Below are positions 26,102-34,371 of a stretch of 64,000 nucleotides of DNA, one piece after another. The DNA comes from Paenibacillus methanolicus. GTDB lineage: Bacteria; Bacillota; Bacilli; Paenibacillales; Paenibacillaceae. The translations under genes and the position numbers were made by a program. The stretch spans positions 372,001-436,000 of the forward strand of contig NZ_VNHS01000001.1 of the NCBI RefSeq assembly GCF_008124765.1, read 5' to 3'. The first letter of the stretch is position 1. Every line of letters starts with the position of its first letter. The notes beneath the pieces were generated by a model. It saw nothing but the letters and a program-made list of their open reading frames with translations, did no database searches and had not been told where the DNA came from.

Positions 26102-27676
26102 TCAACAGATTTGCTTGCGGTAGCTGTTCGGCGTCAGGCCCGTCGTCTTCTGGAACACCGAGCAGAAGTAGGAGACGTTCTCATAGCCGACGCGCGACGA
26201 GATTTCATGGATCTTCAGCGACTTATCCCCGAGCAGGAGAGACGCTTGCTCCATGCGCTTGCCGGTGATGACTTCCAGGATGGTCTGTCCCGTCTTCTCC
26301 TTGAAGAGCGAGCGGATGTAGTTGGGCGACAGATAGACTTCCCGGGCGATGTCTTCGACGGTAAGCGGCTTATGGTAGGATGACTCGATAATCGCGCGGA
26401 TGCGGCGAACGATCTGCTGGTGCCGGTCTTTGTCCTTCTCCGACAGCGCCATGACGAGCCGGTGGCAGACGTCCCGCGCATGGGCCTCGATGTCCGCCAT
26501 CGTCGCGCGTTCGTCCATGATCGTCCATTCGCTGTTTGTCAGCGGCAGCGAAAGCTCCTTCATCGCGGCGCCGAAATGCCGCTGCACCCCCGATACGAGC
26601 CTGACGGCCGCCGCGCGGACGAGATGCCGGTGCACGCGTCGATCGCGTAGCTCCCGGAAGAACCTCGCCACCTCGGCTTCGGTCTCTTCAGCTTGCTCAT
26701 GGCCGATGAACCGGCACAGGTTCGACTTCGTCTCCTCGACGTCGATCTCCGCGGTGACGAACTCCGGCAGCCGTCCTGCCGCTAGCAGCGAACCGGCGCC
26801 TTCGTAGAAGACATGCTCATATGCCTGCCTCGATTCGCGGAACAAGGCGCAGGCATCCTCTAACCGCTCGCCCATCCGGGATAGTCCGACCGTCAGCCGG
26901 ATCGGGAAATCCTCGGCCATCAGCTGCTGCAGCCGCTCCCATATGGCTTCGTCAACATCATCCGGTTCCGATCGGAAGAACGCCGCGAACGAGCCGGCTT
27001 CCCAGTCGAGGCAACGCCCCTGGAAGCCGAGCGCGCGCAAGCTCCGGAAGAGCGCCTCGCGCACGCTGTTCTGGAGCGGATCGAGGACGGGTTTGCCCGA
27101 TTCGAGGGATTCGCCGACGTCATCGACATGGCCGATCGCGAGATAGGCAGCCCGGTAAGCCGCGAACTGCGGCAGGCCGGCGCGATCCAGCTGATGCAGT
27201 CTGGCCGCTAGTATGCTTCGCTGTTCCGGCGAATCCTCGGTCATGAGCAAGCGGAGCAGCTTGTCTTTGGCCATCTCCTCGGATTGCGCGTTCATCTTCG
27301 CTTCCTCGCACTTGGCTTTCACTTTCTCCATCAACTGCGACAGTTCTTCCATGTCGATCGGCTTGAGCAGGTAGCCGGAGGCTTCGACCGCGAGCGCCGT
27401 CTTAATATATTGGAATTCGTCGTGACCGCTGAGGAAGACGATCTTCACCTTCTTGTCATGCTGCTTCGCGCGCTTGGCGAACTCCAGGCCGTCCATGATC
27501 GGCATGCGGACATCGGTCAGTATAATGTCGGGAGAGAGGCGCTGCGTCAGTTCGAGCGCTTCACGGCCGTTCTTCGCCGTGCCGATGACCCGAATGCCCA
27601 TGGATGCCCACGGCACGTTTTCCGAGAACGCTTCCAATTCGAGCTTCTCGTCGTCCACGATCAAGATCGTATACAT
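26102..27676 (-). CDS. AraC-type response regulator, YesN family
   Basis: A 524-residue regulator. The receiver domain (about 1-120) has D8/D9 and phospho-acceptor D55 in LTDVRMP. A long middle region (about 130-410) of the YesN type follows. The C-terminal AraC DNA-binding domain (about 425-522) has two helix-turn-helix units, ending with SYFCSVFQKTTGLTPNSYRK. ATG 27676 follows GGAGG on the coding strand at rather wide spacing. Co-transcribed with the kinase. Likely target: the promoter of the ABC importer operon, 205 bp away and divergent. Confidence 0.92.
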   Translation of the reverse strand: MYTILIVDDEKLELEAFSENVPWASMGIRVIGTAKNGREALELTQRLSPDIILTDVRMPIMDGLEFAKRAKQHDKKVKIVFLSGHDEFQYIKTALAVEASGYLLKPIDMEELSQLMEKVKAKCEEAKMNAQSEEMAKDKLLRLLMTEDSPEQRSILAARLHQLDRAGLPQFAAYRAAYLAIGHVDDVGESLESGKPVLDPLQNSVREALFRSLRALGFQGRCLDWEAGSFAAFFRSEPDDVDEAIWERLQQLMAEDFPIRLTVGLSRMGERLEDACALFRESRQAYEHVFYEGAGSLLAAGRLPEFVTAEIDVEETKSNLCRFIGHEQAEETEAEVARFFRELRDRRVHRHLVRAAAVRLVSGVQRHFGAAMKELSLPLTNSEWTIMDERATMADIEAHARDVCHRLVMALSEKDKDRHQQIVRRIRAIIESSYHKPLTVEDIAREVYLSPNYIRSLFKEKTGQTILEVITGKRMEQASLLLGDKSLKIHEISSRVGYENVSYFCSVFQKTTGLTPNSYRKQIC

Positions 27677-27830
27677 CCTTTAAGCAGCCTCCTCGTGCCA
27701 TATGCGGGCGTTGGTATGTTCTCCTATTGTAGTGCGCGTGCGGTATTTCAACAATGCCCGCCGGGAAACTCCATCGGTTTGAGGCATGATTCGGCGGATG
27801 TTTGCATAGAAGGCGCCTTCCTGCCTCCCC

Positions 27831-27836
27831 TATAAT
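27831..27836 (+). promoter_or_regulatory. Probable -10 element of importer operon, -35 weak
   Basis: A perfect TATAAT at 27831-27836 lies 45 bp before the importer start, but the -35 position (about 27808) reads AGAAGG, far from TTGACA. This is what an activator-dependent promoter looks like and fits control by the YesN-like regulator. Confidence 0.5.
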
Positions 27837-27881
27837 GAGAATCAATCCGGCACGCATCACACCACATAAGGAGGGGCGGCA

Positions 27882-28865
27882 ATGAACACAGCGGCGAATA
27901 CTGCGGCACTACGGCCGAAGACGACGCCCAAGGCAGGCGGCAAGCCGGGCGGCATCGGCAGGCGGCTAAGGCAGCAGAAAATGCTGTGGCTGATGATCCT
28001 GCCCGCATTCGTCTGCACGTTATTATTCTCGTACGGTCCGCTGTTCGGGCTGTACATGGCGTTCATCAACTACCAGCCGGGCGGACCTTTCCTCGAATCG
28101 TTCTTCAAGAGCGAATTCGTCGGCTTGCAGTGGTTCGAGTACTTCTTCACGAACGGCGACTTCTGGATCATCATGCGCAATACGCTCGCGCAGAGCTTGC
28201 TCAGTCTGCTGTTCGGGTTCCCCGCGCCGATCCTGCTGGCGTTGGCGATTAACGAAGTGAAGAGCGGGGCGTTCAAGAAAATTTTCCAGACCGTCTCGTA
28301 TTTGCCTCACTTCATCTCCTGGGTCATCGCGGCGAACATCATCATTACGCTGCTGTCCTCGGAAGGCTTGGTCAACAAGGTGCTCATGCTGCTGCATCTG
28401 ACCGACGAGCCGATCGCCTTCTTCCAGAACGGCCACTACTTCTGGTGGATCATCGCGTCGTCGAACACGTGGAAGGATATGGGCTTCAACGCGATCATGT
28501 ATTTGGCCGCGATCGCCTCGATCAATCCGGAGCTGTACGAGGCGGCCAAGGTCGACGGCGCTTCCCGGCTGCGGCAAATGATGCACGTGACGCTTCCGGC
28601 GCTCAAGCCGACGATCGTGATCCTGCTTATCCTGGCGGTCGGCGGCGTGCTGAACGCGGGATTCGACCAGCAGTACTTGCTGCAGAACGACCTGGTGCTC
28701 CAGTATTCCGACGTCATCGATACGTACACCTACCGGTACGGCTTGCAGAACGGCATGTTCTCCTATGCGTCCGCGGTCGGGTTGTTCAAATCGGTCGTCG
28801 CCTTCATCCTGGTGCTGACGGTCAATCGCATCGCGAAGAAAGTGAACGATCAATCGCTGTTCTGA
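27882..28865 (+). CDS. Oligosaccharide ABC permease, LplB type
   Basis: A 327-residue permease with a basic cytoplasmic N-terminus of about 30 residues and six helices. The EAA loop is EAAKVDGASRLRQMM followed by HVTLPALKP. AAGGAGGGG precedes ATG 27882. It forms a complex with the next gene product and the lipoprotein at 29941. LplB/YtcP-type systems take up complex plant or bacterial oligosaccharides. No ATPase is encoded nearby, so a shared ATPase is needed. Confidence 0.93.
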   Translation: MNTAANTAALRPKTTPKAGGKPGGIGRRLRQQKMLWLMILPAFVCTLLFSYGPLFGLYMAFINYQPGGPFLESFFKSEFVGLQWFEYFFTNGDFWIIMRNTLAQSLLSLLFGFPAPILLALAINEVKSGAFKKIFQTVSYLPHFISWVIAANIIITLLSSEGLVNKVLMLLHLTDEPIAFFQNGHYFWWIIASSNTWKDMGFNAIMYLAAIASINPELYEAAKVDGASRLRQMMHVTLPALKPTIVILLILAVGGVLNAGFDQQYLLQNDLVLQYSDVIDTYTYRYGLQNGMFSYASAVGLFKSVVAFILVLTVNRIAKKVNDQSLF

Positions 28866-28896
28866 CGCCAGATTCGGCTACGAAAGGAAGAGAAGC

Positions 28897-29787
28897 ATGA
28901 GAAGCAAAACTTGGGGAGATGCCGTCTACTCGGGCGTCGTCTACGCCTTCTTGATCGCGGTGCTGCTGGCGACGTTCTATCCGTTCTGGAACGTGCTGAT
29001 CTTGTCGGTCAACAGCGCGTCCGATACGATTAGAGGCGGCATTTATTTCTGGCCGAGGGAGCTGTCCTTCACCAGCTACCGCGAGATATTGACGGACAAC
29101 GAAATTCTCCATTCGGTCGGCGTGACCGTGGCCCGGACGCTGATCGGGACGCCGCTGACGGTGCTCGTCATCAGCCTGCTGGCGTATCCGCTCAGCAACC
29201 GGGAGCTCGTGCTCCGCAAGCCGGTTACGTTGTACTTCATCTTTACGATGTATTTCAGCGGCGGCCTGATCCCGTACTACATGATTCTGAAAGGCCTTAA
29301 TCTGATCGATTCCTTCTGGGTGTTCATCCTGCCCGGCTTGATGAACGTCTTCTACATGATCCTCATCCGGACCTACATCGAAGGCTTGCCGGGCGAGCTG
29401 GTCGAGTCGGCGAAGATCGACGGGGCGAACGACCTGCATATTTACTTCCGGATTATCCTGCCGCTGACGCTGCCGGTACTCGCCACCATCGCGCTGTTCA
29501 CGGCGATCGGACACTGGAACGCCTGGTTCGATTCGTACGTCTTCACCTACAATCCGGACCTGAAGACGCTTCAGGCGGTGCTAGTCAAAATCCTCAATCA
29601 GTACCAGACCGGCAGCATGGTGTCCGACGCGCAGAAAATGGCCGACTCCGCCAAACGGCTGGCCGTCTCGTCGGATACGATCCGGATGGCCGCGACGATG
29701 GTCGCGACGCTGCCGATCGTGCTCGTCTATCCGTTCCTCCAACGCTATTTCGTGAAAGGCATGACGCTCGGCGCCGTGAAAAGCTGA
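28897..29787 (+). CDS. Oligosaccharide ABC permease, YtcP type
   Basis: A 296-residue partner permease with six helices. The EAA loop is ESAKIDGANDLHIYFRI, followed by LPLTLPVLA. GAAAGGAAGAG precedes ATG 28897, 31 bp after the first permease. The protein ends in the charged GMTLGAVKS tail typical of this subfamily. Confidence 0.93.
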   Translation: MRSKTWGDAVYSGVVYAFLIAVLLATFYPFWNVLILSVNSASDTIRGGIYFWPRELSFTSYREILTDNEILHSVGVTVARTLIGTPLTVLVISLLAYPLSNRELVLRKPVTLYFIFTMYFSGGLIPYYMILKGLNLIDSFWVFILPGLMNVFYMILIRTYIEGLPGELVESAKIDGANDLHIYFRIILPLTLPVLATIALFTAIGHWNAWFDSYVFTYNPDLKTLQAVLVKILNQYQTGSMVSDAQKMADSAKRLAVSSDTIRMAATMVATLPIVLVYPFLQRYFVKGMTLGAVKS

Positions 29788-29940
29788 TGCCGCGGCTGTC
29801 TTGGACTTCTGGAGAGGGGGGATGCAGGCAGGTCGGCTTGGGCAAAGGGAACATGGACATGGGGTCAGACGACAAATGATTAGCTTTGAAACGCCTCAAG
29901 GAGGCTTGGGTACGATAATGAACGAGGGGGATGAAAGCAC

Positions 29941-31584
29941 ATGACGAAATTACGGGTACTATCGGCCGTGCTCTCGGTTGCGCTGGTTGGCTCCATGCTG
30001 GCCGCATGCGGCAACAATGAAGGCAATAACGCGGGAACGAACGGCGGGGAAGCCGGTACGGCCAACAACGGGGCGGCTAATAGCGGGACGGCACAGACGG
30101 AGAAGCCGTCCGAGCCGATTACGCTTACGTTCTTCGACCAGAACACGGGCGAAGCGTTCACCAATCCGGTCGCCCAGGAAATCATGAAGCGGACCGGCGT
30201 GAAGGTCGAGATTCAGCAGCCGACCGGCAACCCGGCGGAGAAGCTGAACCTGATGCTGGCGAGCGGCGACCTGCCGGACATTATTCTGATGAGCCGCGGC
30301 GGCGATCTCGTGAACAAGTATATCGCGGCCGGCGCCATTATTCCGTTGAACGATCTGCTTGATCAACACGGGCCAGACGTGAAGAGCCAATACGGCGATA
30401 TTTTGAAACAAACGCGTCATACGGACGGCAAGAACTACTACCTCTCCAATTGGTACGGCCTCGACAACGATCCGGTATTCGGGGTGCAGATGCGCAAGGA
30501 CATCCTGAAGGAGTTAGCGCCGGACAAAGCGGAAGGCGGCCAGCCGTTCACGACCGAGGAGTTCGAAGCGCTGTTGCGGAGCTACAAGGAGAAATATCCG
30601 ACCGTCGATGGCAAGCCGTCAATACCGCTCACGTTGAACGGCGAGAACATGGGCGCGGTGCTCGGCACGTTCAAGGGTATGTGGGGGATGAAGACATACT
30701 TCGAGGATAACGGCACGCTGAAATTCGACGTGAAGGATCCTAAATACCGCGAGATGATTCTGTACATGAATAAACTCTACCGCGACGGCTTGATCGACAA
30801 AGAATGGGCGGTCAGCAAGACGCAGACGTGGGAGCAGAAGATCGCCAACGGCATCGTCTTCTCGACGCCGGCCGCCTATTGGGATCTGGGCAACGCCAAC
30901 GGCGCGCTCAAGAAAGCGGGCGGCGCTGACAGCCAACTGTTCGCGTACAAAGTGGTTGCCCCGGGCGTCGATCCGGCGAAGACGACCTACGGTCCGCGCA
31001 GTCCGCTCGGCTGGGACGCGATCGCGATCACGAAGAACAACAAGCATCCGGAAGAGACGATGAAGTTCATCAACTTCCTGGCGAGCGAAGAAGGCCAATA
31101 CCTGCTCATGTGGGGAATCGAAGGCACGAACTGGGATATGAAGGACGGCAAGCACGTGCCGCGCGAAGAGCTGCTGAACGGATTGAAGGAAGACTGGGCC
31201 GCCACGACCAAATCGACCGGCGTTCGCTACTGGACATGGTTCGTGAAGAACGGCGCCGGCTCGGACGGCACGCCGTACGACATCGGCCGCTACAACCGCG
31301 GAGAAGTCGATCAGATGGCGATCAAGAACCTGCTCGATTCCGTCTGGGATACGTCGCCGTTCGACAACCTCGGGCCGGAGGGCGGCACGCCGGAGTCGCT
31401 CAACTACCAGAAGATTCAGGACATCATGAAGCAGTCGCTGACGAAAATCATCATCTCGGGCAGCGAGGCGGATGCCAACGCCGGATTCGACGCGATGCTG
31501 GCCGCGATGAAGGCGGCGGGCGACGAGAAGGTAGAAGCGGTCATCACCGATAATTACAACAAGCGGTTGGAGCTGTGGAAATAA
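29941..31584 (+). CDS. Extracellular solute-binding lipoprotein for oligosaccharide import
   Basis: A 547-residue lipoprotein, the size of LplA/YtcQ-type binding proteins. The signal ends in the lipobox SMLAAC with C23, followed by a glycine/asparagine-rich linker to about residue 58. The mature domain starts PITLTFFDQNTGEAF and shows phrases common to the family (LMLASGDLPDIILM; WDAIAITKNNKHPEETMKF). GAGGGGG precedes ATG 29941. It captures the substrate and feeds the two permeases. The cytosolic glycosidase follows after a terminator-like hairpin, so the cargo is probably what that enzyme cleaves. Confidence 0.93.
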   Translation: MTKLRVLSAVLSVALVGSMLAACGNNEGNNAGTNGGEAGTANNGAANSGTAQTEKPSEPITLTFFDQNTGEAFTNPVAQEIMKRTGVKVEIQQPTGNPAEKLNLMLASGDLPDIILMSRGGDLVNKYIAAGAIIPLNDLLDQHGPDVKSQYGDILKQTRHTDGKNYYLSNWYGLDNDPVFGVQMRKDILKELAPDKAEGGQPFTTEEFEALLRSYKEKYPTVDGKPSIPLTLNGENMGAVLGTFKGMWGMKTYFEDNGTLKFDVKDPKYREMILYMNKLYRDGLIDKEWAVSKTQTWEQKIANGIVFSTPAAYWDLGNANGALKKAGGADSQLFAYKVVAPGVDPAKTTYGPRSPLGWDAIAITKNNKHPEETMKFINFLASEEGQYLLMWGIEGTNWDMKDGKHVPREELLNGLKEDWAATTKSTGVRYWTWFVKNGAGSDGTPYDIGRYNRGEVDQMAIKNLLDSVWDTSPFDNLGPEGGTPESLNYQKIQDIMKQSLTKIIISGSEADANAGFDAMLAAMKAAGDEKVEAVITDNYNKRLELWK

Positions 31585-31591
31585 ACGAATC

Positions 31592-31625
31592 GGGGGCACA
31601 AGTTTTTCGGCTTGGCCCCCTTTTC
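31592..31625 (+). terminator. Terminator or attenuator between binding protein and glycosidase
   Basis: GGGGGC-ac-AAG pairs with CTTGGCCCCC, followed by TTTTCT. It lies inside an apparent operon, so it may only reduce transcription of the glycosidase gene. Confidence 0.65.
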
Positions 31626-31657
31626 TATGCCATGAAGCGGATGAGGAGGAGAAGTGA

Positions 31658-33733
31658 ATGAGCAAGGATGTGCAACATACAGGCATAGGGACGCTGACCG
31701 ATGCTGACTCGGTCACGGTAGACAATGGCATCGTGAACGTCGCGATCCGGCTGACCGAGGGTGCCTATGACATAAGCTGGCGCGATGGCGACCGAATTTC
31801 GGGAGCCGTTGGGAGCGTGAAGCTCGGCGACTCGATCCGCCGCACGTCGGACTATCCGCGACATGAGGCAAGCATCTTCGAAGTCGAGGATGCGCTCGGC
31901 CGGGGAACGACGGTAACCGTCTTGCACGTAGAGGCTGGCTTTCCATCGCTGGAGCAGCATTTTACGGTATACGAGCGAGCGCCGTACGTCACGATTCAGA
32001 TTGCGGCAATCGGCAGCGGGGCTGATATGCGGTCGAACTACATGGCGCCGCTCGCCGTATCGAACGGCAAAGGAGGGCTGGTGCAGATCGCCGGCGGGGG
32101 AGATGAGCTGCGGGCGATCCGCGTTCCGTTCGACAACGACAAATGGGTGCGTTACGAATCGACGCCGCTGCTGTCCGGTTCGGCGATCGAGAGTTATGAA
32201 GCATCCGCGATCTACGAGCCGGCTTCCAGACGGGGGCTCGTCATTGGTTCGCTCACGCACGATACGTGGAAGACGGGCATCCGCATCGCGGCCGAGGAGG
32301 GCACGGCGAGCGACGCGATCGCGATCGAAGCGTTCGGCGGCGCGGCTGGCGAGCTGACGCGGGACTCCATTGCGCACGGAGAAGTGGCCGGGGACCGCGT
32401 CTATTCGCCGCTTCTATTCATCGGATCGTACGCGGATTATCGCGATGGACTGGAAGCATTCGCGCAGGCCAACGCGAAGCTTGTACCTGCGCTCGATTGG
32501 CAGGGCGGCGTTCCGTTCGGCTGGAACAGCTGGTCGGCGGCGGCGGATAAACTGGACTACGAATTGTATGTATCGACGTCGGATTTTCTGCGGACGCTGC
32601 ATGCGCCGGGCTTCCATAACGAAGGCGTCGTTTACGTCAACTTCGACTCCTTCTGGACCAACTTGTCGGAGGAGCAGCTTGAGTATGCGGTCGCGCATGT
32701 GCAGGCGAACGGCCAGAAGGCGGGCATCTACTGGACGCCTTTCACGTTCTGGGGACACGACGCATCGCAGGAGGTCGAAGGGACGAACGGCGCCTATACC
32801 TATGAAGATCTACTGCTGCGCGATCGAGAAGGCAACGTACTGCCAAGCCTCGACGGCGGTCTCTCGATCGATCCGACGCATCCGGGCAACCTGCTGCGAA
32901 CGGAATATCACCTCGCCCGGTTCGTCGATTGGGGCTTCGAATACGCGAAGCTCGATTTCCTCGGCCACGGCGCCGTGGAAGGGTACCATTACGATCCGGC
33001 CGTTCGTACCGGCATTCAAGCCTATAACTTTGGCATGGCGGCCATTCGCGACAAGCTCGCGCCGGAGCGAATCGGACGTCCGTTCCATATCAATCTCTCG
33101 ATTGCGCCGCTGTTCCCGTATCAATATGGACATAGCCGCCGCATTTCGTGCGATGCGTTCGGGTTGATCGGCGACACCGAATATATGCTGAACGCGTTGA
33201 CGTACGGCTGGTGGATGAACGATGCGCTGTATCGGTACAACGATCCGGATCATACGGTGCTGTACCAGAGCTTCAATCAAGATGCGACGGCGCACCACGA
33301 AGGGCGCAGCCGATTGACCGCTTCCGTCATCGCCGGCACGGTGCTGCTATTGGGCGACGACTATCGGAACGAAGAAGCGAGGCAGCGGGCGGAAGCATGG
33401 CTGGCGAATGAAGAGGTGCTGCGTCTGGCCAGGCTGGGACGCACGTTCGTGCCGTTGGAAGGCGATGCCGATTCCGGCGCGGCTGAAATATTCACGCTCA
33501 GGATGTTCGAAGACGATTCCGACTCCGACGTCTTATATGTCGCCGTGTTCAACTACGAACGCGATACGGTGCCGGAGAAGGCGGTGTCATTCGAGCGGCT
33601 GGGGTTGGCGGACAAGGAGGGGGGATACCGGGTTCGCGAGCTGTGGTCCGGCGAAGGATGGACCGCGGCGGGCGAGCTGCGATTGTCCCTTGAAGCGATG
33701 GAAGCCAAACTGATACGGATCGCGATTAAGTAG
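31658..33733 (+). CDS. Cytosolic clan GH-D-like glycosidase
   Basis: A 691-residue enzyme without a signal peptide. It resembles GH27/GH36 alpha-galactosidases and is a clear paralogue of the catalytic region at 18618-22907, sharing phrases such as NGQKAGIYW, DPTHPG, YHYD, SRRI and NALTYGWW. Predicted nucleophile D433 (YAKLDFL) and acid/base D499 (RRISCD). An N-terminal beta-sandwich occupies about 20-280, the barrel about 285-600 and a C-terminal beta domain the rest. GAGGAGGAGAAG precedes ATG 31658. It should finish the breakdown of oligosaccharides brought in by the ABC importer. Exact linkage unknown. Confidence 0.88.
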   Translation: MSKDVQHTGIGTLTDADSVTVDNGIVNVAIRLTEGAYDISWRDGDRISGAVGSVKLGDSIRRTSDYPRHEASIFEVEDALGRGTTVTVLHVEAGFPSLEQHFTVYERAPYVTIQIAAIGSGADMRSNYMAPLAVSNGKGGLVQIAGGGDELRAIRVPFDNDKWVRYESTPLLSGSAIESYEASAIYEPASRRGLVIGSLTHDTWKTGIRIAAEEGTASDAIAIEAFGGAAGELTRDSIAHGEVAGDRVYSPLLFIGSYADYRDGLEAFAQANAKLVPALDWQGGVPFGWNSWSAAADKLDYELYVSTSDFLRTLHAPGFHNEGVVYVNFDSFWTNLSEEQLEYAVAHVQANGQKAGIYWTPFTFWGHDASQEVEGTNGAYTYEDLLLRDREGNVLPSLDGGLSIDPTHPGNLLRTEYHLARFVDWGFEYAKLDFLGHGAVEGYHYDPAVRTGIQAYNFGMAAIRDKLAPERIGRPFHINLSIAPLFPYQYGHSRRISCDAFGLIGDTEYMLNALTYGWWMNDALYRYNDPDHTVLYQSFNQDATAHHEGRSRLTASVIAGTVLLLGDDYRNEEARQRAEAWLANEEVLRLARLGRTFVPLEGDADSGAAEIFTLRMFEDDSDSDVLYVAVFNYERDTVPEKAVSFERLGLADKEGGYRVRELWSGEGWTAAGELRLSLEAMEAKLIRIAIK

Positions 33734-33756
33734 GATCGGCTAAGGAATGAACTCGA

Positions 33757-33807
33757 GCGGCAGCGGCGAATACGCTATTGGCGGCATTCGCGCGTTGTCG
33801 CTTTTTT
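33757..33807 (+). terminator. Terminator after cytosolic glycosidase
   Basis: GCGGCAGCGGCGAATACG pairs imperfectly with the region CGGCATTCGCGCGTTGTCGC, followed by TTTTTT. ACTCGA/TCGAGT can extend the base. Confidence 0.65.
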
Positions 33808-33862
33808 CGAGTCGAGCACGCCGCTCCCTGAACAAGCGTATCGTTAATTTTTGATAAACCGG

Positions 33863-33890
33863 TTGCGCATTTCTGTTTTTGTGGCATAAT
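33863..33890 (+). promoter_or_regulatory. Promoter of Calx-beta gene
   Basis: TTGCGC (33863-33868), a 16 bp spacer and CATAAT (33885-33890). A small inverted repeat GATAC-gaaat-GTATC at 33892-33906 spans the expected transcription start. The transcript would have a leader of about 475 nt. Confidence 0.5.
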
Positions 33891-33896
33891 AGATAC

Positions 33897-34371
33897 GAAA
33901 TGTATCGAACGCTCGTGAACACCTCGAAAAATGACCCGCGAATCACGAACACGCCCTTTCGTTTCCCGTCGCCTACTCCACCCGCATCTGTTCAACTGTA
34001 TCCGACCGATCGGCCATTTACTAACCTCGGCAATTGTTTGTCCGCGTCCAAGTTCCCCTTGTGAGGTTCGTTATCCATCCTTGTATCCATCTCCGAGTAC
34101 AGATTTTTCGTTAGTCTCCGTATGTAAGGACATCGCTATTGACTTCGCTTCCGTTCCCAAGTTCGGCCCCTACCAACCAGCCTGTTCAACCGTGCGCGTT
34201 TCGCATGACTGCTGCTTTGCACGCTTTGATATAACCGGTTCTAGGGACGATTTGCTTATTTGTTCCGCCGCCCCATTGAAAGGAGGTGGTGCTTGTTCGG
34301 AGCACCCATTACGATTATCCCGTAGTCGTCGTTTGTTTTATTTTTTCGAAATGAATGGAGGAGCTTGACTC
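33897..34371 (+). other. Long untranslated leader upstream of the Calx-beta gene
   Basis: The 475 bp between the predicted promoter and the Calx-beta start contain no gene that I can support and no riboswitch I recognise. The one distinct element is a near-perfect Shine-Dalgarno site at 34278-34289. Confidence 0.45.
34278..34325 (+). promoter_or_regulatory. Perfect Shine-Dalgarno in leader (STAB-SD-like) with possible 10-codon leader peptide
   Basis: GAAAGGAGGTGG at 34278-34289 is almost fully complementary to the 16S rRNA tail but lies about 90 bases before the real start. A TTG at 34293 with ideal spacing opens a frame of only 10 codons (MFGAPITIIP) ending in TAG. GGTGCT-tgttcgg-AGCACC forms a hairpin over it. 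Known STAB-SD elements such as that of cry3A stabilise mRNA in this way. Leader-peptide control is the other option. Confidence 0.5.

Noticed and set aside
33897..34277. Possible riboswitch in the long Calx-beta leader
   Set aside because: I found no consensus of any riboswitch class that I know, so only the Shine-Dalgarno-like element is reported.
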